Source: CP2-2F sp034432555
GTDB lineage: Bacteria > Chloroflexota > Anaerolineae > Aggregatilineales > UBA2796
Length of the DNA stretch: 64,000 nt
Assembly: GCA_034432555.1 (NCBI GenBank)
Contig: DAOUBW010000031.1
Coordinates: 65,348-129,347 of the forward strand
Reading direction: 5' to 3'
This document shows, piece after piece, positions 7,387 through 14,838 of the stretch (position 1 is its first letter; every line of letters starts with the position of its first letter). The position numbers and the translations under genes were made by a program. The notes below the pieces were generated by a model. The model was not told the origin of the DNA and made no database searches. It saw nothing but the letters and a program-made list of their open reading frames with translations.

Positions 7387-9044
7387 ACACTTTACCGCGT
7401 AAAGCCTTGGGTATTACACTGCTGGCAGCTGTGTGCTTGGCTGCTGTGCCACTGCCCAATGCACGCGCCCAGTCGGGTGCCTTTGATGTGCAGCCGATTG
7501 CGGCGCTCTTTCCGCCTGCCGAGTTCTTCGTCGCCATTCGCACTGATCAGGCATTTACCGATCAGTTAAACGCGATCAGCATCGCCGTCTCATCCGAGTT
7601 TGCGCCAGAGCGCATCCAACTGGCGCAGTTGGTGGATGTTTTGCTTGGGCAGGGCGTCTACAGCCTGTCGCGCTTAGTGAACGCACGCTTTGCGGCGTTA
7701 AGCATCAACGGCGTTGAATATTTGGTAGATGCTGATCAGGCGAACAACATGCAAGCAAATTTGCGTGTGGTGATTGGGCATGGACTTGGCAGGCTTGGCA
7801 AGGTGACGCTGCCTTCCTTGCAAGCGCTCATCGGTCTGACGTGCAACGAGGCAGCGTCGCCACAAGTGCGCTGCGCCTTTAATCAGGCGGGCATCTTCAA
7901 CAGCCTGACCATTGACGAGCGCTATATTGTGCTGCTCAGCCATGCGGATGATCCGTTTCTGCCCAGCGAAAAACTCGGCGAACAGCCCGATTTTTTGGCG
8001 GCACTTCAGGCGCTGCCTGAGGGCAACTACGACGGATTCGCCTTCATCAACACGCCACGCTTTACGGGCGGCATCCACTATGAAGGCATCCGCGAGATGT
8101 TGGCAGCGGTCGGTTTTCCCACGGATAAACTCACTGCCGCTATGCTTGGGCTAACCCTGAAAGCAGATGGCTTACAGCTTGATCTGGTGCAGCAGCGCTT
8201 GGTGCAGCCTGATCCGCGCCGCGCCGCGCTTGACCTCAACTTTGCGCGCTTCATCCCAGAGACGGCTGCTATCTACCTGCAAACGCGCGATTTCAGCCAA
8301 CTGACGCAGACTGCTGCCGGCTTGCTTGGCTCGCTGAGCGCCACACTGAGCAGCCAAGAGGCTTACGTCAGTTTGCAGCAGCTTTTCCGCAGTTTATTCA
8401 GGCTTGATCTTGAAGGCGACCTGCTCAGTTGGGCGCAGATGAGCGACTACGCCATCTTCATTGACGCGCTGAATGTGACGGATAATCCGAGCATTGAGCA
8501 GTTGGAGATCGGCTTCATCATCGGCAGCAGCGATGTACCAAAGACAGCGGCAGTGGCGGCAGCCATCGCCAGCGGTCTAGAGCGCCAACTTAGCGGGCAG
8601 GGCAATTTCAGCTTCGGCAGCCACACCTTGCCAAACCTAAGCGCGCCTGTTACACGGATCAGCTACACCGATCCGCAGTTTGGCACACTCACCTTCCTGA
8701 TCGGGAATACTGATCAGTTTGGCTTTTTCGCTACAGAGCGCTCGCTAACGCGCATTTTGGAAGGCAAAACGTTAGATAAACGGCTGGACTTGGCGCGTCT
8801 GCAACGCTACTTGCTGCCGCAGCCAAACATCATGCTGCACGCCGATGCTGATAACGCGACGCGCTTCTTGTTTACGGCTGCCGAATCGTTGGCACGCATC
8901 AGCCGCGCTCAGTTAAACAGCTTGCCGCCGCCCAACAGCTTGCTAGAAGGGCGCAGCCAACGCTTTGAGCGCGCTGTGATCAGTGTGGATGAGGGTGCGG
9001 AAGGTCAGGCACGCTTGCGGCTGTTCCTCTCCATCTTGAATTAG
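7383..9044 (+). CDS. Secreted DUF3352-like protein
   Basis: The 553-residue product begins with a signal peptide (MNTLPRKALGITLLAAVCLAAVPLPNARAQS) and has no further strong membrane segment. The mature part starts ALFPPAEFFVAIRTDQAFTDQL, resembling the opening of DUF3352 proteins, which are periplasmic or extracellular and of unknown function. It continues with repeated alpha/beta segments such as PRRAALDLNFARFIPETAAIYL and NIMLHADADNATRFLFTAAESL. The 4-nt ATGA overlap with the MFS gene suggests a shared job, but none is known. Confidence 0.65.
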   Translation: MNTLPRKALGITLLAAVCLAAVPLPNARAQSGAFDVQPIAALFPPAEFFVAIRTDQAFTDQLNAISIAVSSEFAPERIQLAQLVDVLLGQGVYSLSRLVNARFAALSINGVEYLVDADQANNMQANLRVVIGHGLGRLGKVTLPSLQALIGLTCNEAASPQVRCAFNQAGIFNSLTIDERYIVLLSHADDPFLPSEKLGEQPDFLAALQALPEGNYDGFAFINTPRFTGGIHYEGIREMLAAVGFPTDKLTAAMLGLTLKADGLQLDLVQQRLVQPDPRRAALDLNFARFIPETAAIYLQTRDFSQLTQTAAGLLGSLSATLSSQEAYVSLQQLFRSLFRLDLEGDLLSWAQMSDYAIFIDALNVTDNPSIEQLEIGFIIGSSDVPKTAAVAAAIASGLERQLSGQGNFSFGSHTLPNLSAPVTRISYTDPQFGTLTFLIGNTDQFGFFATERSLTRILEGKTLDKRLDLARLQRYLLPQPNIMLHADADNATRFLFTAAESLARISRAQLNSLPPPNSLLEGRSQRFERAVISVDEGAEGQARLRLFLSILN

Positions 9045-9169
9045 ACGCTTAAAGGTGCGGCACAGTATGTTGTGAGATTGGAATGCAGAGCTGCTTGACA
9101 CACGCACGCGCAAGGTGGACAATGCCAAATATGCGCCGTGCTGTTTGCTGTGCAGGAAAGAGTCCCGTC

Positions 9170-9676
9170 ATGAACCTACACGACACACCCTTTTTAGTGC
9201 TAGATACCGAGACAACAGGCTTAGATAAACGCGCCGAAATTTGCCAGATCGCCATTGTGGATCACAGTGGTACGGTGCTGCTGGATCAGCTTGTAAAGCC
9301 TGTCTTGCCCATCCCTGCCGATGTGATCGCTATTCATGGCATCACCAACGAGAAAGTGGCGGATCAGCCTGCATGGCGGACGGTGCGTGAGGAAGTCTTG
9401 CGCCTGATCAAAGGGCAAACGGTGATTGTCTATAACGCCGAGTTCGACGTGCGAATGCTCATCCAATCCGACCAGATGAGCAAATTGCCGCCTGCACCCT
9501 ACACACAGCTTGCCGCCTTTCAGTGTGCCATGAAAGCATATGCCAAAGGCGGCAGATGGGTGAAGTTAGAGCGAGCGTGCCTCACGCATGGCATCCCGAC
9601 TCATGACGCACACAGCGCACTTGGCGATTGCCACATGACGCTGGCGCTGGTGCGTAAGGTGTGGCTGGCGGGTTGA
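9170..9676 (+). CDS. DEDDh 3'-5' exonuclease, DnaQ/epsilon-like
   Basis: A 168-residue exonuclease domain. The Exo motifs are visible: LVLDTETTGLD (ExoI, D and E), IHGITNEKV, VIVYNAEFDVRML (ExoII) and HDAHSALGDCHMTLAL (ExoIII, H and D). The family includes the proofreading epsilon subunit, RNase T and stand-alone exonucleases. With no polymerase fusion or neighbour, a repair or RNA role is possible. The start at 9170 is supported by AGGAAAGAG eight nt upstream; a longer reading from 9083 adds 29 residues unlike the family. Confidence 0.88.
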   Translation: MNLHDTPFLVLDTETTGLDKRAEICQIAIVDHSGTVLLDQLVKPVLPIPADVIAIHGITNEKVADQPAWRTVREEVLRLIKGQTVIVYNAEFDVRMLIQSDQMSKLPPAPYTQLAAFQCAMKAYAKGGRWVKLERACLTHGIPTHDAHSALGDCHMTLALVRKVWLAG

Positions 9677-9697
9677 GCGGTCAGCGCTCAGGTGTGC

Positions 9698-9703
9698 TAT
9701 ACT
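9698..9703 (+). promoter_or_regulatory. -10 box of the broken methyltransferase gene
   Basis: TGTGCTATACT gives an extended -10 with TATACT, 24 nt before the ATG at 9728. The promoter looks intact although the gene is frameshifted. Confidence 0.45.
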
Positions 9704-9727
9704 CACCACAGTTTAGCGAGGTGAGGC

Positions 9728-10626
9728 ATGAGCTACCAAGTTGTTCAAGGTGATTGCGGCGACTATCTGACACAGACCGACGCTGTGTTTGATTTAACAT
9801 TCCTTGATCCGCCTTTTAATCAGGGCAAAGACTACACACACCATGAAGATGATTTGCCCTCAGATGAATATTGGACATGGATGACAGACATTTGCCAAAA
9901 AATCTTTACACGGACGCGAGATGGTGGCGCTTTGTATTTTATGCAGCGGGAAAAAATACCGAGCATACTTTACGCTGCCTGCGCGAGAGTGGCTGGACTC
10001 TGCAAAACCTGATCATTTGGAAGAAAAAAACTTCTGCTGTGCCTTCCGCACAGCGCTACGGCAAACACTATCAGATTATCACCTTTGCTACTAAAGGGCA
10101 GAAACCGCGCCTTTTCCACCGCCTGCGGATCGATCCGCCACTGCCTGAAAATTATAAACATAAGCGCAAACAAGGCATGTATGTAACTGATGTCTGGGAC
10201 GATATTCGGGAATTGACCTCTGGCTATTTTGCGGGCGATGAGGCAATTCGCACTGATCAGGGTCAGCGCTTTCACAAACAGCAATCGCCGCTTGAACTCT
10301 TGGTGCGTATTATCCTCACCTCTTCACAGTGTGGCGATCTGATCTTTGATCCATTTGCTGGCACTGGCACAACACTTGTGGCTGCGACACAACTTAAGCG
10401 GCAAGCAATCGGTGTTGAGATTGATCCTGAGAATGTGGCGTGCATCCGAACACGCTTGGCGACGCTACGCCCTGCTGACTCACTGGATCGTCTCTATGCG
10501 AACTACACCTACACAAAAAACCTCGCCGCACTTTGGGGCAAAGCAAGCCAAGCCGAGTCCGATGATTCTGTGGAAATGCCCAGCCATGCACTCGATCTAC
10601 CACTTTTTCTGCCACTTGGTTCATAG
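9728..10626 (+). pseudogene. Frameshifted beta-class DNA methyltransferase (N-4/N-6)
   Basis: Two overlapping frames together make one methyltransferase of the N6_N4_Mtase family (pfam01555 type). The first part (from 9728) holds the catalytic motif as FLDPPFNQGKDYT. The second frame holds NLIIWKKKTSAVPS, RYGKHYQIITFATKG and the SAM-binding motif DPFAGTGTTLVAATQ, in beta-class order. The join lies at a run of six A (9951-9956): reading GGALYFMQREK then NTEHTLRCLRESGW needs one more A. No good slippery heptamer is present, so this is an indel rather than programmed slippage. The DPPF motif favours N6-adenine. A damaged nuclease gene follows directly, making this a decayed type II system. Confidence 0.85.
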
Positions 10627-10628
10627 GC

Positions 10629-10970
10629 GTGCCGCTTTCGCAGGAGAATTAGCAGCGTTTCCCTTCCCACAAGCCATGCTGGTTTGCCAGAACAAAGGTA
10701 TCTTCCCCGATCTTGTGCTGCGTTTGAACACTGAGCGCACCTTAGTTCACTGGTGGCGAACTGATTGAATTGAAAGAAAGCCAATCTTGCAACATTGCCT
10801 CATTCAATTCCACCGTTCCAACAGGTGAAAAAGCCATACGCGATCTGCTCGATAGCAACCCAAGCATTAATGGAGCGATGCATAATTTGGGTGAAAGCCC
10901 TGAGGATGTGCCGATTCGCCAAGTCTTCTATCTCATCAAAGGTGTTTGCAAAAAATTGACAGCAGGCTAA
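10629..10970 (+). pseudogene. Remnant of a type II restriction endonuclease (PD-(D/E)xK type)
   Basis: Downstream of the methyltransferase, two frames carry pieces of one protein. One reads LAAFPFPQAMLVCQNKGIF and PDLVLRLNTERTLV; the other, shifted by one nt near 10748, reads TGGELIELKESQSCNIASF and NSTVPTGEKAIRDLLDS, ending at 10970. Joined, they give PD...ELIELK, which fits the PD-(D/E)xK nuclease core. The N-terminal start is unclear, and a GTG at 10629 leads into MPLSQEN and a stop, so a further indel is possible. The C-terminus is also short for a REase. I did not identify the subfamily. Confidence 0.6.
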
Positions 10971-11338
10971 ACGTTGATGCTAAATGGCACTTCGCGCTGA
11001 TCGTGCGGCGCGGTGCGTTCCTCATAATACAAATCTGCCTGTGCCACGTAATCACCGTTGGGCGTTGGCACGCCGCGCACATGCACGGTGAATTCCATTT
11101 GTCGGTGCATCGTCTCGATCACGCTCAGTTCGGCGATGGGCTGCTCCTCAGGCAGGCGCAGCACGCGCAGCTCTAGGCTTGGGCGTTCTTGGAAGGCAGT
11201 CACATCCACATTCAGCTTAATGCGCCAGCCATCGGGATACGGCTGAACGTCCAGCCGTTCGATACGCACCTTCTCGCGTGGCTGTGGCGCTTGATCTGGC
11301 TCTACAAATTGAATATCCATGCTTTGGTTATCACTCAT
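10967..11338 (-). CDS. Conserved hypothetical protein, beta-rich
   Basis: I do not recognise this 123-residue protein. It reads as a single beta-sandwich-like domain (KVRIERLDVQPYPDGWRIKL ... RPSLELRVLRLP ... MEFTVHVRGVPTPNGDYVAQADLYYEE) without signal peptide or membrane segment. The ATG at 11338 overlaps the stop of the upstream ParB-fold gene by 8 nt (ATGAGTGA), so the two are coupled and probably act together. A longer reading from 11419 would lie inside that gene and is rejected. Confidence 0.65.
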   Translation of the reverse strand: MSDNQSMDIQFVEPDQAPQPREKVRIERLDVQPYPDGWRIKLNVDVTAFQERPSLELRVLRLPEEQPIAELSVIETMHRQMEFTVHVRGVPTPNGDYVAQADLYYEERTAPHDQREVPFSINV

Positions 11339-12197
11339 CAAACAGATAGGTCGGTTCGGCGTAGTAGCGCACGCGCTTTTCTGCCATGCGCTGCTGAATC
11401 CAGCGGTGCAGTGCCTCATTTTTTTGGGCGAGCGTCTCGCCGTTTTCGGTGAAGGCGCTCAGCGGATAGTTAAGGCGCATGGCGCGCCCATGAATAATAT
11501 GGCGGCTGATGCCGGGCGGTAAGTGAACGCCATCCCGTGCGGCAACCATGATCTCGGCAGGGTGATAGCGCGGAAAGACCACAATCGCCACTGCGTCGGG
11601 ATATAAGCGGCGCGCCATGCTGATTGAGTCAGTATTAATGCGGTTGAGCGTGCCGCGTGCTTTGTAGGTATTCACCATCTCGCGCAGGATCATGGTACGC
11701 CCAGACAAGCTATGAACATCCGCGTTCAATGTGTAAGCGCGGTTATCGCTTAGCACGGTGTAGGCAAGCACCTCACGGCGCGCCAGAGCGGCACGGGCGC
11801 TCAGCAGGTCGCAGCTTTCGATGTGAAATGCCTCAATCTCGCGCAAATTCCGCAGAAACTCGAACCATGAGATATGGCTGATCACATGATGCCATGTCTC
11901 CAATTGTACGGCGTCGCTCTCGTAATTGACAACTTGAACGAGGATATGCGGGTAGCCAAGCGCTTGCGCGGCGTGGTGGCGGTTGGCGCCGTCAAGGATC
12001 ACGTAACGTTCGGCATCCAACGGCGCCACAACGGGCGGATTTAACCAGATGCCAGCCGCACGAATGCGCTCAATGAGCGGTGTGGAACGCTGCGGATCGT
12101 GTTCTTCATGTGGGATGAGGCTGGCAGTTGGGACGATTCGTAAATCGGGAATGATGTCGCGTGGCGTCGGTTCTTCTTGAATGGCGTTACTCATCAT
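11331..12197 (-). CDS. ParB/sulfiredoxin-fold protein, possibly SbnI/SerK-like serine kinase
   Basis: This 288-residue protein opens with a ParB-type N domain: TASLIPHEEHDPQRSTPLIERI, NPPVVAPLD and YVILDGANRHHAAQALGYPH. It has no ParB helix-turn-helix. The IPHEEHDPxR opening and DGANRHHAA loop recall the SbnI/SerK branch, in which the ParB fold acts as an ADP- or ATP-dependent free serine kinase; that assignment is inference. The C-terminal half (YPDAVAIVVFPRYHPAEIMVAA, HIIHGRAMRLNYPL) is shared by that branch as I recall it. A 10-bp-arm inverted repeat sits 44 nt upstream of the start and may control it. Confidence 0.6.
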   Translation of the reverse strand: MMSNAIQEEPTPRDIIPDLRIVPTASLIPHEEHDPQRSTPLIERIRAAGIWLNPPVVAPLDAERYVILDGANRHHAAQALGYPHILVQVVNYESDAVQLETWHHVISHISWFEFLRNLREIEAFHIESCDLLSARAALARREVLAYTVLSDNRAYTLNADVHSLSGRTMILREMVNTYKARGTLNRINTDSISMARRLYPDAVAIVVFPRYHPAEIMVAARDGVHLPPGISRHIIHGRAMRLNYPLSAFTENGETLAQKNEALHRWIQQRMAEKRVRYYAEPTYLFDE

Positions 12198-12240
12198 TTT
12201 TGGCTCTCTTTTGGGGCAAATTCAAATGCAGCAGGCTAAT

Positions 12241-12273
12241 TTTTGCCCTAGTTTAGTCCGAATTAGGGCAAAA
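12241..12273. promoter_or_regulatory. Inverted repeat, candidate operator of the ParB-fold gene
   Basis: Ten-base arms TTTTGCCCTA and TAGGGCAAAA are perfect and separated by 13 nt. The element lies in the minus-strand leader or promoter of the ParB-fold gene. There is no U-tract after either arm, so a protein-binding site is likelier than a terminator. Confidence 0.45.
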
Positions 12274-12409
12274 TGCACGCTCTACAAGAGATTTCGGGCG
12301 CGGTGATGTGCGCCTTGCAAACCAGACTATAACCGATTTAGGTCGTAACCACGCGCTTTGTTAAAAGAAATTAAGCGATTTCGGTCTAGCGCGGTGCTAG
12401 ACTCTCTCT

Positions 12410-12415
12410 TATAAT
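12410..12415 (+). promoter_or_regulatory. -10 box of the HNH nuclease gene
   Basis: Consensus TATAAT. The inverted repeat TCTAGC-N5-GCTAGA (12385-12401) overlaps the spacer and -35 position, where a repressor would act. Confidence 0.4.
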
Positions 12416-12553
12416 GTGATTAGAAAGCCCAAATTAGCACGCACTGGCTGACCAGCCAGCGCAAAACGCCGCGTCCCGCCTTCTGGGCAACTTACGCGGG
12501 CAGGCGCGGTGTGAGCATCGTGCCTAGCCGTGTAGAACAGGGAGGGGTTTATC

Positions 12554-13117
12554 TTGCAAGGGCGTGTACTTTTATTAAATGGTAGCACGTGGGAACCACT
12601 GGCGGTCATCTCCATTGCACGTGCCATCAATTTGCTGCTCTCCGGCAAAGCAGTTGTCATCGAGGAGACCGGGCGCGTCCTCCGCACGGTGAGTACGTCG
12701 TTTGCGGTGCCATCGGTCATCGCGCTACGGCGCTACATCAATGTGCCGCGCCGCAAAGCGCACTGGAGCCGTAAAGGCGTGCTGGTGCGCGATAACTATA
12801 CCTGCATTTATTGTGGTGTGCGCCCGGGCGATGTGGTGCGTGGCAAGCTGCTCTCCAAGATGGATTTCACCGTGGATCACATCCTGCCACGCTCGCGCAA
12901 GGGCAAAGATAACTGGACAAACACGGCGTGCGCTTGCTATAGCTGCAATCACCGCAAAGGTAACCGCCTGCCCGGCGAAGCGGGCATGAAGCTGCGCTGG
13001 GAGCCAAAGACACCCAGAACAAGCTACCTTGTGATTGCGGTTGGCAGCGGTCCGGATGCGTGGCGGCACTACATCGAACTGGACGCGGTAAACCATCCGC
13101 AAGAGGCAGATGAGTAG
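12554..13117 (+). CDS. HNH endonuclease family protein
   Basis: A 187-residue protein with a C-terminal HNH nuclease. It shows NYTCIYCGVRPG and CACYSCNHRKGNRLP (zinc CxxC pairs) around the catalytic FTVDHILPRSRKGKDNWTN. The N-terminal GRVLLLNGSTWEPLAVISI is typical of a widespread stand-alone HNH family with no settled function. The start is a TTG at 12554, chosen because GGAGGGG (12541-12547) lies 6 nt upstream and the family N-terminus begins here. It is monocistronic, with a long leader and a strong terminator directly after the stop. Confidence 0.88.
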   Translation: MQGRVLLLNGSTWEPLAVISIARAINLLLSGKAVVIEETGRVLRTVSTSFAVPSVIALRRYINVPRRKAHWSRKGVLVRDNYTCIYCGVRPGDVVRGKLLSKMDFTVDHILPRSRKGKDNWTNTACACYSCNHRKGNRLPGEAGMKLRWEPKTPRTSYLVIAVGSGPDAWRHYIELDAVNHPQEADE

Positions 13118-13156
13118 CGGGGACTAAGGCGCGGCAGCTTTAGTCCCCGTTTTTTA
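13118..13156 (+). terminator. Rho-independent terminator of the HNH gene
   Basis: CGGGGACTA (13118-13126) pairs with TAGTCCCCG (13141-13149) and is followed by a run of T. It starts at the base after the stop codon. Confidence 0.9.
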
Positions 13157-13296
13157 AGCGGGTATTGCGCTGCATCGCTCAGCCACGCTCTCTAAAAATC
13201 TGATGTGCGGGCGGGAGCTTTCTCGCCCTGCACTTCTGATGGTAGCGCTTCTTGGCAGATTCAGGGCTTTCCACAAACCCATCACCAGAAGAATGC

Positions 13297-13302
13297 TATA
13301 AT
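13297..13302 (+). promoter_or_regulatory. -10 box of the AraC-type gene
   Basis: ATGCTATAAT contains an extended -10 (TG plus TATAAT) 38 nt before the ATG at 13341. Confidence 0.5.
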
Positions 13303-13340
13303 AACTACACCATCCACTTTCTGCTGGGAGAAGCGCCCTA

Positions 13341-13745
13341 ATGCCTTTGATCGTGCATCAGCAAATCCGCCTTGCTCGCCGCTGGCTGGATCAACACTAC
13401 GCTACGCCCATCACCATTGAGGATTTGAGCAGCAAGGTCGCCCTCTCGCCCTATTACTTGATTCGCACCTTCAAGCACATCTATAAGCAAACGCCCCACC
13501 AATACCTGATCGGACGGCGTATTGCGAAGGCAAAAGAGCTTTTGCGGAACTCCGACATCAGCATAACGGAAATCTGCGCGGCAGTTGGCTTTGAAAGTCT
13601 GGGATCCTTTAGCACACTCTTTCGCAAAGCAACGGGGCTATCGCCACGCGCTTATCGCGCCAGCAGCCCGCCCGCCTCAAAGCCCGCTTATATCCCGCTT
13701 TGCGTCTGTTTAGTGCATGGCATCCAAGATCATCCAGATTTCTGA
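13341..13745 (+). CDS. AraC-family transcriptional regulator, DNA-binding domain only
   Basis: The 134-residue product is almost entirely the AraC double helix-turn-helix: ARRWLDQHYATPITIEDLSSKVALSPYYLIRTFKHIYKQTPHQYLIGRRI for the first half and LLRNSDISITEICAAVGFESLGSFSTLFRKATGLSPRAYR for the second. No ligand-binding domain is present, which is common for short members. The adjacent VOC and DUF1801 genes are frequent partners of this regulator type and are the likely targets. It has its own -10 box. Confidence 0.92.
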   Translation: MPLIVHQQIRLARRWLDQHYATPITIEDLSSKVALSPYYLIRTFKHIYKQTPHQYLIGRRIAKAKELLRNSDISITEICAAVGFESLGSFSTLFRKATGLSPRAYRASSPPASKPAYIPLCVCLVHGIQDHPDF

Positions 13746-13787
13746 AAACAGAGCAATTTTCAAGAAGTCTGCGTAGCACAAGCGTGC

Positions 13788-13793
13788 TATAAT
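13788..13793 (+). promoter_or_regulatory. -10 box of the VOC gene
   Basis: GTGCTATAAT, an extended -10, lies 29 nt before the ATG at 13823. An AAGGAG ribosome binding site follows it. Confidence 0.5.
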
Positions 13794-13822
13794 CCAGTGC
13801 ATACTGAAAAAGGAGATGGCTG

Positions 13823-14239
13823 ATGATAAACAGACTTTCGGTCGCAACCATTTGGGTGCTGGATCAGAATGAGGCACTGCGCTTTTACACGGAAAAACTT
13901 GGGTTCGTCATCCGTGATGACGTTCTATTTGGCGATTACCGCTGGCTAACCGTCGGCTTGGAAAGCCAGCCCGATGTCGAATTCCAACTGGCAGTGATAA
14001 AGGTGAGCGACGGATTTACACAAGAGGAAGTTGAGTTTCTGACACAACTTGTGGCAGCCGGTAAATTGGGCAACGGCGTTTGGAAAACTGACAACTGCCA
14101 ACATACCTATGAACTGCTCAGCGCGAGAGGCGTCGAATTCATCCAACCGCCCACAGATCGCCCCTATGGGATTATTGAGGCTATTTTCAAGGATAACAGC
14201 GGCAACCTCATGGTGCTTTCCCAAGATAAGCCCAATTAG
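13823..14239 (+). CDS. VOC-family (glyoxalase/bleomycin resistance-like) protein
   Basis: This 138-residue protein has the paired beta-alpha-beta-beta-beta VOC fold, starting SVATIWVLDQNEALRFYTEKLGFVIRDD and ending GIIEAIFKDNSGNLMVLSQ. The C-terminal acidic EAIFKDNSGN stretch is where the last metal ligand usually sits. VOC proteins include glyoxalases, dioxygenases and antibiotic-binding proteins, and the substrate here is unknown. It follows the AraC gene and precedes a DUF1801 gene, a recurring cassette. Confidence 0.85.
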   Translation: MINRLSVATIWVLDQNEALRFYTEKLGFVIRDDVLFGDYRWLTVGLESQPDVEFQLAVIKVSDGFTQEEVEFLTQLVAAGKLGNGVWKTDNCQHTYELLSARGVEFIQPPTDRPYGIIEAIFKDNSGNLMVLSQDKPN

Positions 14240-14284
14240 TGCGCTAACCTGTTTTATCAAACACCAACACAGGAGGGAAACGCT

Positions 14285-14758
14285 GTGAGCGAACCTACCA
14301 AGAAAAACACGCGGAAGCTCACCAGTACGGCTGAGGCAGGCTTTACCGCTGAAGAACGCGCCGCCATGAAGGCACGCGCCAAAGAACTGAAGGCGGAAGC
14401 GCGTGCAGATAAGGACAAGGCAGCAGGCGAAAACGCTGTGCTGGCGGCAATTGCAGAGATGCCAGAACCTGATCACACAACGGCAAAGCGACTCCATGAG
14501 ATCATCAAGGCAAACGTGCCTGCCCTTTCGCCGAAAACATGGTATGGGATGCCCGCCTATGCTAGGGATGGCAAGATCATCTGCTTCTTCCAAAGCGCGC
14601 ACAAGTTCGACGCACGGTACGCGACGTTTGGCTTCAACGACGCAGCGAACCTCGATGAGGGCGATCTGTGGGCAACATCGTTCGCGCTAAAGGCGCTGAC
14701 CGACGCCGTAGAGGAACAGATCATCGCGCTTGTGAAGAAAGCAGTGCGTGAGGACTGA
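14285..14758 (+). CDS. DUF1801-domain protein
   Basis: This 157-residue protein has a basic and acidic Ala/Lys-rich N-terminal 65 residues, then a DUF1801 (YdhG/iron-chaperone-like) domain: LHEIIKANVPALSPKTWYGMPAYARDGKIICFFQSAHKFDARYATFGF. The GTG start at 14285 is set by AGGAGGG seven nt upstream. It lies 45 nt after the VOC gene and is probably cotranscribed. The role of the domain is not established. Confidence 0.8.
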   Translation: MSEPTKKNTRKLTSTAEAGFTAEERAAMKARAKELKAEARADKDKAAGENAVLAAIAEMPEPDHTTAKRLHEIIKANVPALSPKTWYGMPAYARDGKIICFFQSAHKFDARYATFGFNDAANLDEGDLWATSFALKALTDAVEEQIIALVKKAVRED

Positions 14759-14796
14759 TAGCACGCTGAGTCCCGCATCACGAAGGTGCAGCAAGC

Positions 14797-14825
14797 GTGT
14801 GGGCGGGATAAATCCCGCCCGCACA
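14797..14825. repeat. Palindrome (9 bp-AA-9 bp) between convergent genes
   Basis: GGGCGGGAT-AA-ATCCCGCCC (14801-14820) is a perfect palindrome with partly paired flanks. It belongs to the same 9-AA-9 family seen at 38368, 51815 and 55406. It may also act as a terminator between the DUF1801 gene and the convergent SDR gene, although no T-run follows. Confidence 0.6.
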
Positions 14826-14838
14826 ATTGGCGAAAATG

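Larger units (their letters stand above)
12198..12553. promoter_or_regulatory. Divergent control region between ParB-fold gene and HNH gene
   Basis: This 356-nt gap has no credible gene. It holds an inverted repeat with perfect 10-bp arms (TTTTGCCCTA 12241-12250, TAGGGCAAAA 12264-12273), a small inverted repeat TCTAGC-N5-GCTAGA at 12385-12401, and a TATAAT at 12410-12415 just after it. The transcript from that box would carry a leader of roughly 130 nt before the HNH start codon. No riboswitch class was recognised. Confidence 0.45.

Noticed and set aside
9940..9990. Programmed -1 ribosomal frameshift in the methyltransferase gene
   Set aside because: The A6 run reads GAA AAA ATA, so the A-site codon would re-pair badly after slipping, and no downstream stem-loop was evident. 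An indel explains it better, especially with the neighbouring nuclease also broken.
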